Below, piece by piece: positions 56,911-64,000 of a stretch of DNA of 64,000 bases. The stretch lies in contig NZ_CP096971.1 of NCBI RefSeq assembly GCF_024758705.1, positions 3,687,501 to 3,751,500 on the forward strand, written 5' to 3'. Numbering within the stretch: the stretch's first letter is position 1; every line of letters begins with the position of its first letter. A program made the translations under genes and the position numbers. This stretch comes from Sphingomonas sp. SUN019 (GTDB lineage: Bacteria; Pseudomonadota; Alphaproteobacteria; Sphingomonadales; Sphingomonadaceae). The notes under the pieces are model-generated. The model was given only the letters and a program-made list of their open reading frames with translations, made no database searches and was not told the origin of the DNA.

Positions 56911-58263
56911 CTACGCCCCCTGCTTGGCCAGCCATTCCTCCAGCCATTTGATCGTGTACGCGCCCTCCTGAAACTCCGGATCCTCGATCAGCGCGCGGTG
57001 GAGGGGGATGGTGGTGACCGGGCCTTCGATCACGAACTCCTCCAGCGCGCGGCGGAGGCGGCGGATCGCGCCGGCGCGGGTGGTGCCGTAGACGATCAGT
57101 TTCGCGATCATGCTGTCGTAATAGGGCGGCACCTTGTAGCCCGCGTACAGCCCGCTATCGACGCGGACGTTCATGCCGCCGGGGGCGTGGTAACCCTTCA
57201 CGAGGCCGGGCGACGGCGAAAAGGTCCGCGGGTCTTCGGCGTTGATGCGGCATTCGATCGCGTGGCCGCGGAACTGGACGTCCTGCTGGCGCAGCGTCAG
57301 CGGGTGACCCTCCGCGATGCGGATCTGTTCGCGGACCAGGTCGAGGCCGGTGATCGCCTCAGTCACCGGATGTTCCACCTGCAGCCGGGTGTTCATCTCG
57401 ATGAAGTAGAATTCGCCGTCTTCCCACAGGAATTCGATCGTGCCCGCGCCGCGATAGCCCATGTCGGCCATCGCCTTTGCGACCACGCCGCCCATGCGGT
57501 CGCGTTCTTCGGGCGTAATGACAGGGGAGGGGGCCTCTTCCAGCACCTTCTGGTGGCGGCGCTGGAGCGAGCAGTCGCGTTCGCCGAGGTGGATCGCGTT
57601 GCCCTTTCCGTCGCCGAAGATCTGGAATTCGATGTGGCGCGGGTTGCCGAGGTATTTTTCCATGTAGACGGTGGCGTCACCGAACGCCGCCTTCGCCTCT
57701 GTCCCGGCCTGCTGCATTAGGGTTTCGAGCTGGTCTTCGGATGTGCAGACTTTCATCCCGCGCCCGCCGCCGCCGGATGCGGCCTTGATAATGACGGGAT
57801 AGCCGATGTTTTCGGCGAGGCGTTTCGCTTCGGCTAGGTCGCTGATCGCGCCGTCGGAGCCGGGCACGAGCGGCAGGCCGAGCGCGCCCGCGGTGCGCTT
57901 CGCCTCGACCTTGTCGCCCATCGTGCGGATGTGTTCGGGTTTCGGGCCGACGAAGACGATGTCGTGCGCCTCTACGATTTCCGCGAACTTGGCGTTTTCG
58001 CTGAGGAAACCGTAGCCGGGATGGATCGCGTCCGCGCCGCTGATCTCGGCGGCGGAAATGATGTTGGGTATGTTGAGGTAGCTGTCGGTGGCGGACGGCG
58101 GCCCGATGCAGATCGCCTGGTCGGCGAGGCGGACGTGCATCGCGTCGGCGTCCGCGGTCGAATGGACCGCGACGGTCTGGATGCCCATTTCGTGGCACGC
58201 GCGGTGGATGCGCAGCGCGATCTCGCCGCGGTTGGCGATCAGCAGTTTGGTGATCTGCGGCAT
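56911..58263 (-). CDS. accC: Acetyl-CoA carboxylase biotin carboxylase subunit
   Basis: Biotin carboxylase of 450 aa, ATP-dependent carboxylation of BCCP-bound biotin for fatty acid synthesis. [16 protein letters not shown] opens the protein, then [11 protein letters not shown], the ATP loop [27 protein letters not shown], and the catalytic [14 protein letters not shown]. The start ATG 58263 is 2 nt after the accB stop. The aroQ-accB-accC order is a classic bacterial operon. Confidence 0.97.
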   Translation of the reverse strand: MPQITKLLIANRGEIALRIHRACHEMGIQTVAVHSTADADAMHVRLADQAICIGPPSATDSYLNIPNIISAAEISGADAIHPGYGFLSENAKFAEIVEAHDIVFVGPKPEHIRTMGDKVEAKRTAGALGLPLVPGSDGAISDLAEAKRLAENIGYPVIIKAASGGGGRGMKVCTSEDQLETLMQQAGTEAKAAFGDATVYMEKYLGNPRHIEFQIFGDGKGNAIHLGERDCSLQRRHQKVLEEAPSPVITPEERDRMGGVVAKAMADMGYRGAGTIEFLWEDGEFYFIEMNTRLQVEHPVTEAITGLDLVREQIRIAEGHPLTLRQQDVQFRGHAIECRINAEDPRTFSPSPGLVKGYHAPGGMNVRVDSGLYAGYKVPPYYDSMIAKLIVYGTTRAGAIRRLRRALEEFVIEGPVTTIPLHRALIEDPEFQEGAYTIKWLEEWLAKQGA

Positions 58264-58265
58264 GA

Positions 58266-58751
58266 TTACTCTACGACCACCAACGGCTGGTCGAATTCGA
58301 CCGGCTGGCCGTTTTCGACCAGGATCGCGGTGATCGTGCCTGCGGCGGGCGCGACGATCGGGTTCATCACTTTCATCGCCTCTACGATTACGAGCGTGTC
58401 GCCCGCCGCGACGGTCTTGCCGATCGCGGAGAAGGGCGCGGCGCCGGGTTCGGCGGAGAGATAGACCGTGCCGACCATCGGCGAGCGCACCGCGTTCGCG
58501 GCTGGCCCGGGCGGTGCGGATTCCGCGGGCGTGACGCTGGCGACGGCGGTGTGCGGCGCGGCCGGCGCTGGAGCGGCCGGCGGCGCGTATTGGACCGCGG
58601 CCGCGGCGGCGGCCTTTCGTGCGACGCGAATCTTGCGGTCGCCGTGCTCGACCTCGATCTCGGTCAGCGCGGTGGTGTCGAGCAGTTCGGCAAGTTGGCG
58701 GACGAGGTCGATATCGACCTTCATCGCGTCTGAATCAAAATTATCGGCCAT
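58266..58751 (-). CDS. accB: Acetyl-CoA carboxylase biotin carboxyl carrier protein
   Basis: BCCP, 161 aa. The N-terminal part ([22 protein letters not shown]) leads into a Pro/Ala-rich linker (about residues 47-85) and the biotinyl domain [15 protein letters not shown] through [11 protein letters not shown], where K127 is biotinylated. ATG 58751 lies 36 nt after aroQ and 2 nt before accC. Confidence 0.97.
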   Translation of the reverse strand: MADNFDSDAMKVDIDLVRQLAELLDTTALTEIEVEHGDRKIRVARKAAAAAAVQYAPPAAPAPAAPHTAVASVTPAESAPPGPAANAVRSPMVGTVYLSAEPGAAPFSAIGKTVAAGDTLVIVEAMKVMNPIVAPAAGTITAILVENGQPVEFDQPLVVVE

Positions 58752-58787
58752 GCGACCCCAGTTCCCCTGATACGGGCGCGCGCTGTG

Positions 58788-59222
58788 TCAGATGCGCGCC
58801 GCGGCTTCAAGCGCCAGCAGGTACGACAGCGCGCCGAACCCGGCAATCGTCCCGCGCGCCGCGCGCCCGACATAGGATACGTGGCGAAAGTCCTCCCGGA
58901 CGTGCGGGTTCGACAAATGGACCTCGATCACCGGCGTCTTCACCGCCTTGATCGCATCGTACAGCGCGATCGAGGTGTGCGTGAAGGCGCCCGCGTTCAG
59001 CAGCACGGCGCGCGCGTCATACGCCTGCGCCTCGTGCAGCCAGTCGACCAGATGCCCTTCGTGGTTGGACTGGCGCATGTCGATCGTCAGGTCCAGTTCG
59101 CGTGCGCGATCCTCCAGCTGCCCGGCGATGTCGTCCAGCGTGTCGTGGCCGTAAATTTCCGGCTCGCGGGTGCCGAGCAGGTTCAGGTTCGGGCCGTTGA
59201 GGACGAAGACGGTGTTGACCAA
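58788..59222 (-). CDS. aroQ: 3-dehydroquinate dehydratase, type II
   Basis: Shikimate-pathway enzyme of 144 aa. It reads [21 protein letters not shown], in parts NGPNLNLLG and REPEIYG, with the catalytic Tyr, and later [15 protein letters not shown] and [17 protein letters not shown]. The start is most likely TTG at 59222, giving [12 protein letters not shown], since no ATG exists near and the family starts there. It is divergent from thiSG and heads the aroQ-accB-accC operon. Confidence 0.95.
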   Translation of the reverse strand: MVNTVFVLNGPNLNLLGTREPEIYGHDTLDDIAGQLEDRARELDLTIDMRQSNHEGHLVDWLHEAQAYDARAVLLNAGAFTHTSIALYDAIKAVKTPVIEVHLSNPHVREDFRHVSYVGRAARGTIAGFGALSYLLALEAAARI

Positions 59223-59312
59223 GGGCGGGCTTTCGGTTGCGGCGGGGTGCGCACGCTTCCTATATCGCGCGGGTCGGGCGGGCAAATCCGCTCGTGTCAG
59301 TCTGGAGTCGCA

Positions 59313-60320
59313 ATGCCGCATACCGACGGAACCGTGTCGATCACCGTGAACGGCGAACACAAGCGCGTCGCCGCCGGGCTTTCGCTGGCGGCGCTGGCGA
59401 CCGAACTGGGGCTGGTGCCCGAAAAGGTCGCGGTGGAGCGCAATCTGGAGGTCGTGCCGCGGTCGACGCTGGCGAGCGTGATGGTGGAGGATGGCGACGA
59501 GTTGGAGATCGTGCATTTTGTTGGGGGTGGCGACCATGCGCGCCCGGTGGACGCGGATACCTGGTCCGTTGCCGGGCGGACGTTCCGGTCGCGGCTGATC
59601 GTCGGCACGGGCAAGTACAAGGATTTCGCGCAGAACGCGGCGGCGGTGGAAGCCAGCGGGGCGGAGATCGTGACCGTGGCGGTGCGGCGGGTGAACGTGT
59701 CCGATCCGAACGCGCCGATGCTGACCGACTTCATCGACCCGAAGCGCATAACCTATCTGCCCAACACCGCGGGTTGTTTCGATGCTGAATCGGCGATCCG
59801 TACGCTGCGCCTGGCGCGCGAGGCGGGTGGTTGGGATCTGGTGAAGCTGGAGGTGCTGGGAGAGGCGCGGACGCTGTATCCCGACATGGTCGAGACGCTG
59901 CGCGCGACCGAGGTGCTGGCGAAGGACGGCTTCCTGCCGATGGTTTACTGCGTCGACGATCCGATCGCGGCGAAGCGTCTGGAGGACGTCGGCGCGGTCG
60001 CGATCATGCCGCTGGGCGCGCCGATCGGGTCGGGGCTGGGCATCCAGAACCGCGTGACGATCCGGCTGATCGTGGAGGGCGCGAAGGTGCCGGTGCTGGT
60101 GGATGCTGGCGTGGGCGTGGCGTCGGATGCGGCGGTGGCGATGGAACTGGGCTGTGACGGCGTACTGATGAACACCGCGATCGCCGAGGCGAAAGACCCC
60201 ATCCTGATGGCGGCAGCGATGCGGTCGGCGGTCGAGGCGGGGCGGATGTCGTACCGTGCGGGCCGGATGGGGGTGCGGCGCTACGCCGATCCGTCGAGCC
60301 CGCTGGCGGGCTTGATTTGA
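59313..60320 (+). CDS. ThiS-ThiG fusion: sulfur carrier and thiazole synthase
   Basis: Single 335-aa protein. Residues 1-73 are ThiS-like (VSITVNGEH through [12 protein letters not shown]), and residues from about 84 to the end are thiazole synthase ThiG ([21 protein letters not shown], catalytic Lys178 in [41 protein letters not shown]). The GG that normally ends free ThiS is internal here (GGG at 71-73). Fusions of this kind are known in some bacteria, but how the thiocarboxylate forms on them is open. ATG 59313 is the start. No TPP riboswitch is recognisable upstream. Confidence 0.95.
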   Translation: MPHTDGTVSITVNGEHKRVAAGLSLAALATELGLVPEKVAVERNLEVVPRSTLASVMVEDGDELEIVHFVGGGDHARPVDADTWSVAGRTFRSRLIVGTGKYKDFAQNAAAVEASGAEIVTVAVRRVNVSDPNAPMLTDFIDPKRITYLPNTAGCFDAESAIRTLRLAREAGGWDLVKLEVLGEARTLYPDMVETLRATEVLAKDGFLPMVYCVDDPIAAKRLEDVGAVAIMPLGAPIGSGLGIQNRVTIRLIVEGAKVPVLVDAGVGVASDAAVAMELGCDGVLMNTAIAEAKDPILMAAAMRSAVEAGRMSYRAGRMGVRRYADPSSPLAGLI

Positions 60321-60346
60321 ATCAACGCAAATATCGGAACTGTCAC

Positions 60347-60371
60347 GGAACAAGCCGCATATTCGCTGGTT
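60347..60371 (+). promoter_or_regulatory. Candidate EcfG-type (general stress) promoter for csbD
   Basis: GGAAC (60347-60351), then 17 nt, then GTT (60369-60371). This matches the GGAAC-N16/17-GTT pattern of the alphaproteobacterial general stress sigma factor EcfG. It ends 59 nt before the csbD start. A second GGAAC at 60336 lacks a matching GTT. CsbD-family genes are stress-induced in other bacteria, which fits. Confidence 0.55.
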
Positions 60372-60429
60372 TTTGCTTCACGGGATAGCGAGGGCGAATG
60401 GTCGTCCCCGAAGCGTGATGGAGGCCAAT

Positions 60430-60618
60430 ATGGGCGAATTCGTCGATAAGGTTAAAGGCAACGTCAACGAAGCGATCGGTAAGGCCAAGCAGGGCCTGGC
60501 CGGCGACGGTGCCGACCGCAACGACCGGCTGGATGCCGAAGGCAAGGCGCAGGAAGCCAAGGGCAAGGCCCAGCAGACCGCCGGCAAGATCAAGGGCGCG
60601 CTGGGCGACGATATCTGA
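60430..60618 (+). CDS. CsbD family stress protein
   Basis: Small, highly charged protein of 62 aa, MGEFVDKVKGNVNEAIGKAK then repeated AEGKAQEAKGKAQQTAGKIKG. This pattern is the CsbD family, induced by general stress and of unknown exact role. ATG 60430 has GGAGG 5 nt upstream; an in-frame ATG at 60418 is less likely. A candidate EcfG promoter lies upstream, and a hairpin follows the stop. Probably a single-gene transcript. Confidence 0.92.
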   Translation: MGEFVDKVKGNVNEAIGKAKQGLAGDGADRNDRLDAEGKAQEAKGKAQQTAGKIKGALGDDI

Positions 60619-60652
60619 TTTGGCGCTGAAGCCGTCACCCGGCTGATCGAAT

Positions 60653-60686
60653 GGCCGTCCTACGAAGGTGGGGCGGCCCTTCTCTT
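60653..60686 (+). terminator. Probable terminator after csbD
   Basis: A stem GGCCGTCC (60653-60660)/GGGGCGGCC (60670-60678) around ACGAAGGT, followed by CTTCTCTTGTT. It lies just before the stop of the convergent TPP-enzyme gene and may serve csbD. Confidence 0.6.
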
Positions 60687-60688
60687 GT

Positions 60689-62332
60689 TCAGCGCCGGGC
60701 CACCGCGCTCAGCGTCGTTCCGGCAGTGATCGCCTCCACGTCGGTCTTGATGTGGAGCAGGCGGACGCCGGGTTCAGCCATCGCACGATCGAGCGCCGGG
60801 GCGAAATCTTCGGTGGTTTCGACCGTGTCGGCCCAGCAGCCATAGGCGCGGGCGAGCGCGGCGAAGTCCGGGTTGGCGAGGCGCGTGCCCGCGATGCGGC
60901 CGGGAAATTCGCGTTCCTGGTGCATGCGGATCGTGCCGTAGGCGCTGTTGTCGATGACCAACACCAGCATGTTGCAGCCGTGCTGGACCGCGGTGGCGAA
61001 TTCCTGACCGTTCATCAGGAAGCAGCCGTCGCCCGCAAGCGCGACGACCTGCCGGTCGGGGCGGCGCAAGCTCGCGGCGACCGCGGCGGGGACGCCGTAG
61101 CCCATCGCTCCTGCGGTCGGGGCGAGTTGCGTGCCGGGACCGGCGTAGCGCCAGTAGCGATGCCACCAGCCGCTGTAATTCCCGGCGCCGTTGCAGATGA
61201 TGCTGTCGGCGGGAAGTTTGTCGCGCATCGTCGCGACGCATGGGCCAAGGTCCATCTTCAGGTCGCGCGGTTTGGGGGTGGTCCAGTCGAGGTATTCGGC
61301 GTGGGCTTCCACACCGGCGGAATGCTGCTTATCGGCAGACGGGGTCAGGTTCTCGGCGAAAGCGGTAAGCCCGGCGCATATCGCGAGGTCTGCGCGGTAA
61401 GTGCGGTCCAATTCCGTTGCGTCTGGGTGAATATGGACCAGCTTCTGCCCCGGATGGTCGGGGGTGATGAGCGTGTAACCATCGGTGGTGGCTTCTCCGA
61501 GCCGAGCGCCGATGACGAGCAACAGGTCGGCTTCCCGCACTCGCTCAGCCAGCTTGGGGTTGGGGCCGTAGCCAAGATTTCCTGCCCAAACGGGGCAATC
61601 GTTGGACACTGCATCCTGCCGACGGAAAGCCGCGATCAGCGGAACACCCGCCGCTATCGCCCAATTCGAGATCGACCGACCGGCCTGTTCAGTCCAGTCG
61701 GCACCGCCGATGATTGCGACCGGACGCTCAGCCAGCGACGTCAGGCGGAGCATCTCCTCAAGCAAATCGGGGTCCGGATGTGGCCAGAGCGGATCGACTT
61801 TGGGCCGGTCCACCGCCTCGACCTCATCGAGCAGCATATCCTCCGGCAGCGCCAGCACGACCGGTCCCGGCCGTCCGTTCATCGCGGTCGCATAAGCGCG
61901 GGCGATGTATTCGGGGATGCGGCGGGCGTCGTCGATCTTCGCGGCCCATTTGGCGATGGGCGCGAACATCGCCGGGAAGTCGATTTCCTGGAACGCCTCG
62001 CGGTCCTTCGTGCCGCGGTCGACGTCGCCGATGAAGAGGATCATCGGTTGCGAATCCTGCATCGCGACGTGGACGCCGATGCTGGCGTTGGTCGCGCCGG
62101 GGCCGCGGGTGACGAAGGCGATGCCGGGGCGGTGCGTCAGCGTGCCGTCGGCGCAGGCCATGAACGCGACGCCGCCCTCCTGCCGGCACGTCACGAGGTC
62201 GATCTGCGGCGTGTCGTGCAGCGCGTCCAATACCGCGAGGAAGCTTTCCCCCGGCACGGTGAAAATTCGGTCGCAGCCCTGCGCGACGAGGTTGTCGACG
62301 AGGATACGGCCGCCGGTCCTGAGTTTGGTCAT
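60689..62332 (-). CDS. Thiamine pyrophosphate-dependent enzyme (acetolactate synthase-like large subunit)
   Basis: Protein of 547 aa with the three domains of the acetolactate synthase/benzoylformate decarboxylase family. The catalytic Glu is in FTVPGESFLAVLDAL. A central FAD/nucleotide-fold domain follows (about 190-330), and the TPP-binding block is ALAGDGCFLMNGQEFATAV (GDG then N). No exact substrate can be named, since acetolactate synthase, oxalyl-CoA decarboxylase and others share this layout. ATG 62332 follows GGAGGGAG. It is divergent from the SMP-30 gene. Confidence 0.88.
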   Translation of the reverse strand: MTKLRTGGRILVDNLVAQGCDRIFTVPGESFLAVLDALHDTPQIDLVTCRQEGGVAFMACADGTLTHRPGIAFVTRGPGATNASIGVHVAMQDSQPMILFIGDVDRGTKDREAFQEIDFPAMFAPIAKWAAKIDDARRIPEYIARAYATAMNGRPGPVVLALPEDMLLDEVEAVDRPKVDPLWPHPDPDLLEEMLRLTSLAERPVAIIGGADWTEQAGRSISNWAIAAGVPLIAAFRRQDAVSNDCPVWAGNLGYGPNPKLAERVREADLLLVIGARLGEATTDGYTLITPDHPGQKLVHIHPDATELDRTYRADLAICAGLTAFAENLTPSADKQHSAGVEAHAEYLDWTTPKPRDLKMDLGPCVATMRDKLPADSIICNGAGNYSGWWHRYWRYAGPGTQLAPTAGAMGYGVPAAVAASLRRPDRQVVALAGDGCFLMNGQEFATAVQHGCNMLVLVIDNSAYGTIRMHQEREFPGRIAGTRLANPDFAALARAYGCWADTVETTEDFAPALDRAMAEPGVRLLHIKTDVEAITAGTTLSAVARR

Positions 62333-62344
62333 GCTCCCTCCTAA

Positions 62345-62450
62345 CGTCATTCCCGGCCACCCGGGAACCCATCTCGTGACCTTGCGGCGATCGCCCGCGT
62401 CGTGAATGATGCGCGCAAAGGCCATGGGTTCTCGCTTTCGCGGGAATGAC
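62345..62450. repeat. REP-like inverted repeat between divergent genes
   Basis: Left arm CGTCATTCCCGGCCACCCGG (62345-62364, continuing GAACCCAT) and right arm ATGGGTTCTCGCTTTCGCGG (62424-62443, continuing GAATGAC) are near-inverse copies about 50 bp apart. Unlike the unit at 1893-1999, this one sits in the shared promoter region of two divergent genes, 24 nt from the next ATG on the right. I see no clear promoter boxes here. Confidence 0.7.
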
Positions 62451-62474
62451 AATGGTGAAAATAGGAGAAACTGG

Positions 62475-63395
62475 ATGCCCGACTTCACGACCGTCACCGA
62501 TGGCCTGCGCTTTCCGGAGGGGCCGGTGTGGATGCCGGACGGGAGCATCGTGCTGGTCGAGATCGAGCCGGGGCGGATCACGCGGGTGTATCCCGATGGG
62601 CGCAAGGAGACGGTGGCGGAGCCGGGCGGGGGGCCGAATGGGCTCGCGATGGGGCCGGACGGGCTGCTGTATTGCTGCAACAACGGCGGCTTCGAGTGGA
62701 ACGAGACCAATGGATACCTCGCGCCCCACGGGATCGCGTCGGATTATTCGGGCGGGCGGATCGAGCGGATCGATCCGGCGACTGGGGCGGTCGAGGTGCT
62801 GTATAAATCGGGCGATTTCGGGTGCGTGCTGCGCGGGCCGAACGACATCGTGTTCGATGCGCATGGCGGGTTCTGGTTCACCGATCACGGCAAGGTCGAT
62901 TACGCCGCCCGGGCGCATGACATCGTTGGCATCTTCTATGCGAAGGCCGATGGGAGCCATCTGGAAGAGGTGGTGTTTCCCAGCAACAACCCGAACGGCG
63001 TCGGCCTGTCGCCCGATGGGTCCGCGCTGTATGCGGCCGAAACCTACACCTGCCGTCTGATGAAGTTCAACGTGACCGCGCCGGGCAAGGTTGCGGGCGA
63101 TGCGGGGCCGGGCGGGCCGGGCATTCCGCTGTATCGTCCGGCGGGGTATAAATTCTTCGATTCGTTGGCCGTCGAGGCGAGTGGCAACGTCTGCGTGGCC
63201 ACCATCGGGGAGAGCGGGATCAGCGTGGTGTCGCCGACCGGCGAGCTGGTCGAATTCGTCGCGACCGACGACATCTTCACGACCAACATCTGTTTCGGCG
63301 GCGACGACATGATGGACGCGTGGATCACGCTGTCGGGAACCGGACGGCTGGTGAAGACGCGCTGGGCGCGGCCGGGGCTGACGCTGGAATACTGA
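62475..63395 (+). CDS. SMP-30/gluconolactonase/LRE family protein
   Basis: Six-bladed beta-propeller lactonase of 306 aa. FPEGPVWMPDGSIVLVEI contains the conserved Glu metal ligand. GGGPNGLAMGPDG, RGPNDIVFDAHGGFWFTD and NNPNGVGLSPDGSALYAAE carry the Asn/Asp ligands. A sugar lactone is the likely substrate by family. ATG 62475 has GGAG upstream. It is the first gene of a probable pair with the DUF2855 gene. Confidence 0.92.
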   Translation: MPDFTTVTDGLRFPEGPVWMPDGSIVLVEIEPGRITRVYPDGRKETVAEPGGGPNGLAMGPDGLLYCCNNGGFEWNETNGYLAPHGIASDYSGGRIERIDPATGAVEVLYKSGDFGCVLRGPNDIVFDAHGGFWFTDHGKVDYAARAHDIVGIFYAKADGSHLEEVVFPSNNPNGVGLSPDGSALYAAETYTCRLMKFNVTAPGKVAGDAGPGGPGIPLYRPAGYKFFDSLAVEASGNVCVATIGESGISVVSPTGELVEFVATDDIFTTNICFGGDDMMDAWITLSGTGRLVKTRWARPGLTLEY

Positions 63396-63431
63396 CATGA
63401 GGGTGACATATCGGCGCGGCAGGATCGCCGC

Positions 63432-64000
63432 ATGACACGCTGGGCCATCGACATCGACCGCGACGACATCACCCAGGCGGTGGTGTCGGATGCGCCGGAG
63501 CAACCGTTGGCGGAGGGTGAGATCGAAGTCGCGGTCGAGCTGTTCGCGATGACCGCGAATAACGTGACCTATGCTGCGCTGGGCAAGCCGATGGGGTTTC
63601 TGGGGCCGGATGCGGGCTATTGGGATTTCTTCGGCGATCGCGGCGCGCCGGGGCGGTTGCCGGTGTGGGGATTCGCGCGGGTGACGCGGTCGACCGTGCC
63701 GGGTCTGGCGGAGGGCGAGGAACTCTACGGATACTGGCCACTGGCGAGCCATGCGGTGCTGCGGCCTGAGCGGGTCGGCGCAGTCGGCTTCGTCGATGCG
63801 ATGCCGCGGCGGCAGGCGCTGCCGGCGTTCTACAACCGCTACCAGCGCGTTAGTGCGCTCGACGATTATGATGTGGCGGACCGGGATTACTGGCCGGTGT
63901 TCCGACCGCTGTACCTGACCGGCTGGCTGATCGCGGACCAGTTGTTCGACGAGCAGGAAAATCTGGCGCAGGTGATCGCGACCGCGGCGTCGAGCAAGAC
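63432..64000 (+). CDS. DUF2855 family protein (3' end cut off)
   Basis: First 189 codons of a longer gene running off the right edge. The protein opens MTRWAIDIDRDDITQAVVSD and has VELFAMTANNVTYAALGKPMG, GYWDFFG and VWGFARV, matching the DUF2855 family, which has a quinone-oxidoreductase-like N-terminal region. The function is unknown. ATG 63432 lies 36 nt after the lactonase stop, so the two are probably co-transcribed. Confidence 0.85.
   Translation, partial: MTRWAIDIDRDDITQAVVSDAPEQPLAEGEIEVAVELFAMTANNVTYAALGKPMGFLGPDAGYWDFFGDRGAPGRLPVWGFARVTRSTVPGLAEGEELYGYWPLASHAVLRPERVGAVGFVDAMPRRQALPAFYNRYQRVSALDDYDVADRDYWPVFRPLYLTGWLIADQLFDEQENLAQVIATAASSK

Noticed and set aside
59223..59312. A TPP riboswitch upstream of thiSG
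   Set aside because: The 90-bp gap lacks the conserved THI-box elements, and no fitting stem arrangement could be seen.
58785..59312. Extension of thiSG upstream to 58785
   Set aside because: It would run antisense through aroQ. ThiS begins naturally at ATG 59313.

Overview
The window is a 64-kb piece of a high-GC alphaproteobacterial chromosome, most likely from the Sphingomonadaceae (Sphingomonas-like). This rests on the uniform GC-rich coding sequence, the number of large TonB-dependent receptors, the lgt-midA-pgeF operon, a thiS-thiG fusion, phaR with a polyhydroxybutyrate (PHB) gene set, a possible EcfG-type stress promoter and recurrent intergenic palindromic repeats. The assignment is inferred from gene content, not from a database search. 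About 53 protein genes fill the window. No intergenic stretch exceeds about 300 bp, and I saw no tRNA, rRNA, CRISPR array, insertion sequence or structural prophage genes.

Layout. 1-3754: rsmI (cut by the left edge) and a divergent lipoprotein of the penicillin-binding-protein activator type, then hemW and a divergent CAP-domain lipoprotein. 3798-10888: surface-polysaccharide genes. These are an uncharacterised two-repeat protein, rmlC-rmlB-rmlD-rmlA for dTDP-L-rhamnose on the minus strand, and a divergent nucleotide-sugar epimerase and DegT-type aminotransferase. 10944-11929: an endolysin-holin pair resembling the lysis cassette of gene transfer agents. 12090-15020: hslV, an aldo/keto reductase and hslU. 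15121-18303: lgt, midA, a GNAT gene and pgeF, each overlapping the next by 4 nt. 18369-24196: an acyl-CoA-synthetase-like gene, a lone IorB-like molybdopterin subunit, hemH and phaB. 24328-27483: glnD and a VOC protein.

27535-36209: thrS and infC, with one large TonB receptor between them and a related one on the far side of infC. infC appears to start at a rare ATA codon. 36388-41397: a glycine-zipper protein, a phytase-like esterase, rpmB, a small membrane protein, tadA, an OmpA-type lipoprotein and a CorC/HlyC protein. 41449-48308: an MHS transporter, alr, a 2OG-Fe(II) oxygenase and a third TonB receptor. 48472-51298: a PHB locus with a thiolase, a short PhaC-like protein and divergent phaR. 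51299-56671: purL in an overlapping operon with a phospholipase D, a YdjM-like membrane protein and an alpha/beta hydrolase. 56911-60618: aroQ-accB-accC, thiSG and csbD. 60689-64000: a TPP enzyme, an SMP-30 lactonase and a DUF2855 gene cut by the right edge.

Most genes are housekeeping or central metabolism. The accessory-looking parts are the polysaccharide region, the lysis pair, the TonB receptors and the repeat-filled gaps. I found no clear new multi-gene system. The best leads are the GTA-like lysis pair, the two-repeat protein beside the rhamnose operon, the IorB-like protein whose catalytic glutamate seems to be aspartate, and the non-canonical start of infC.
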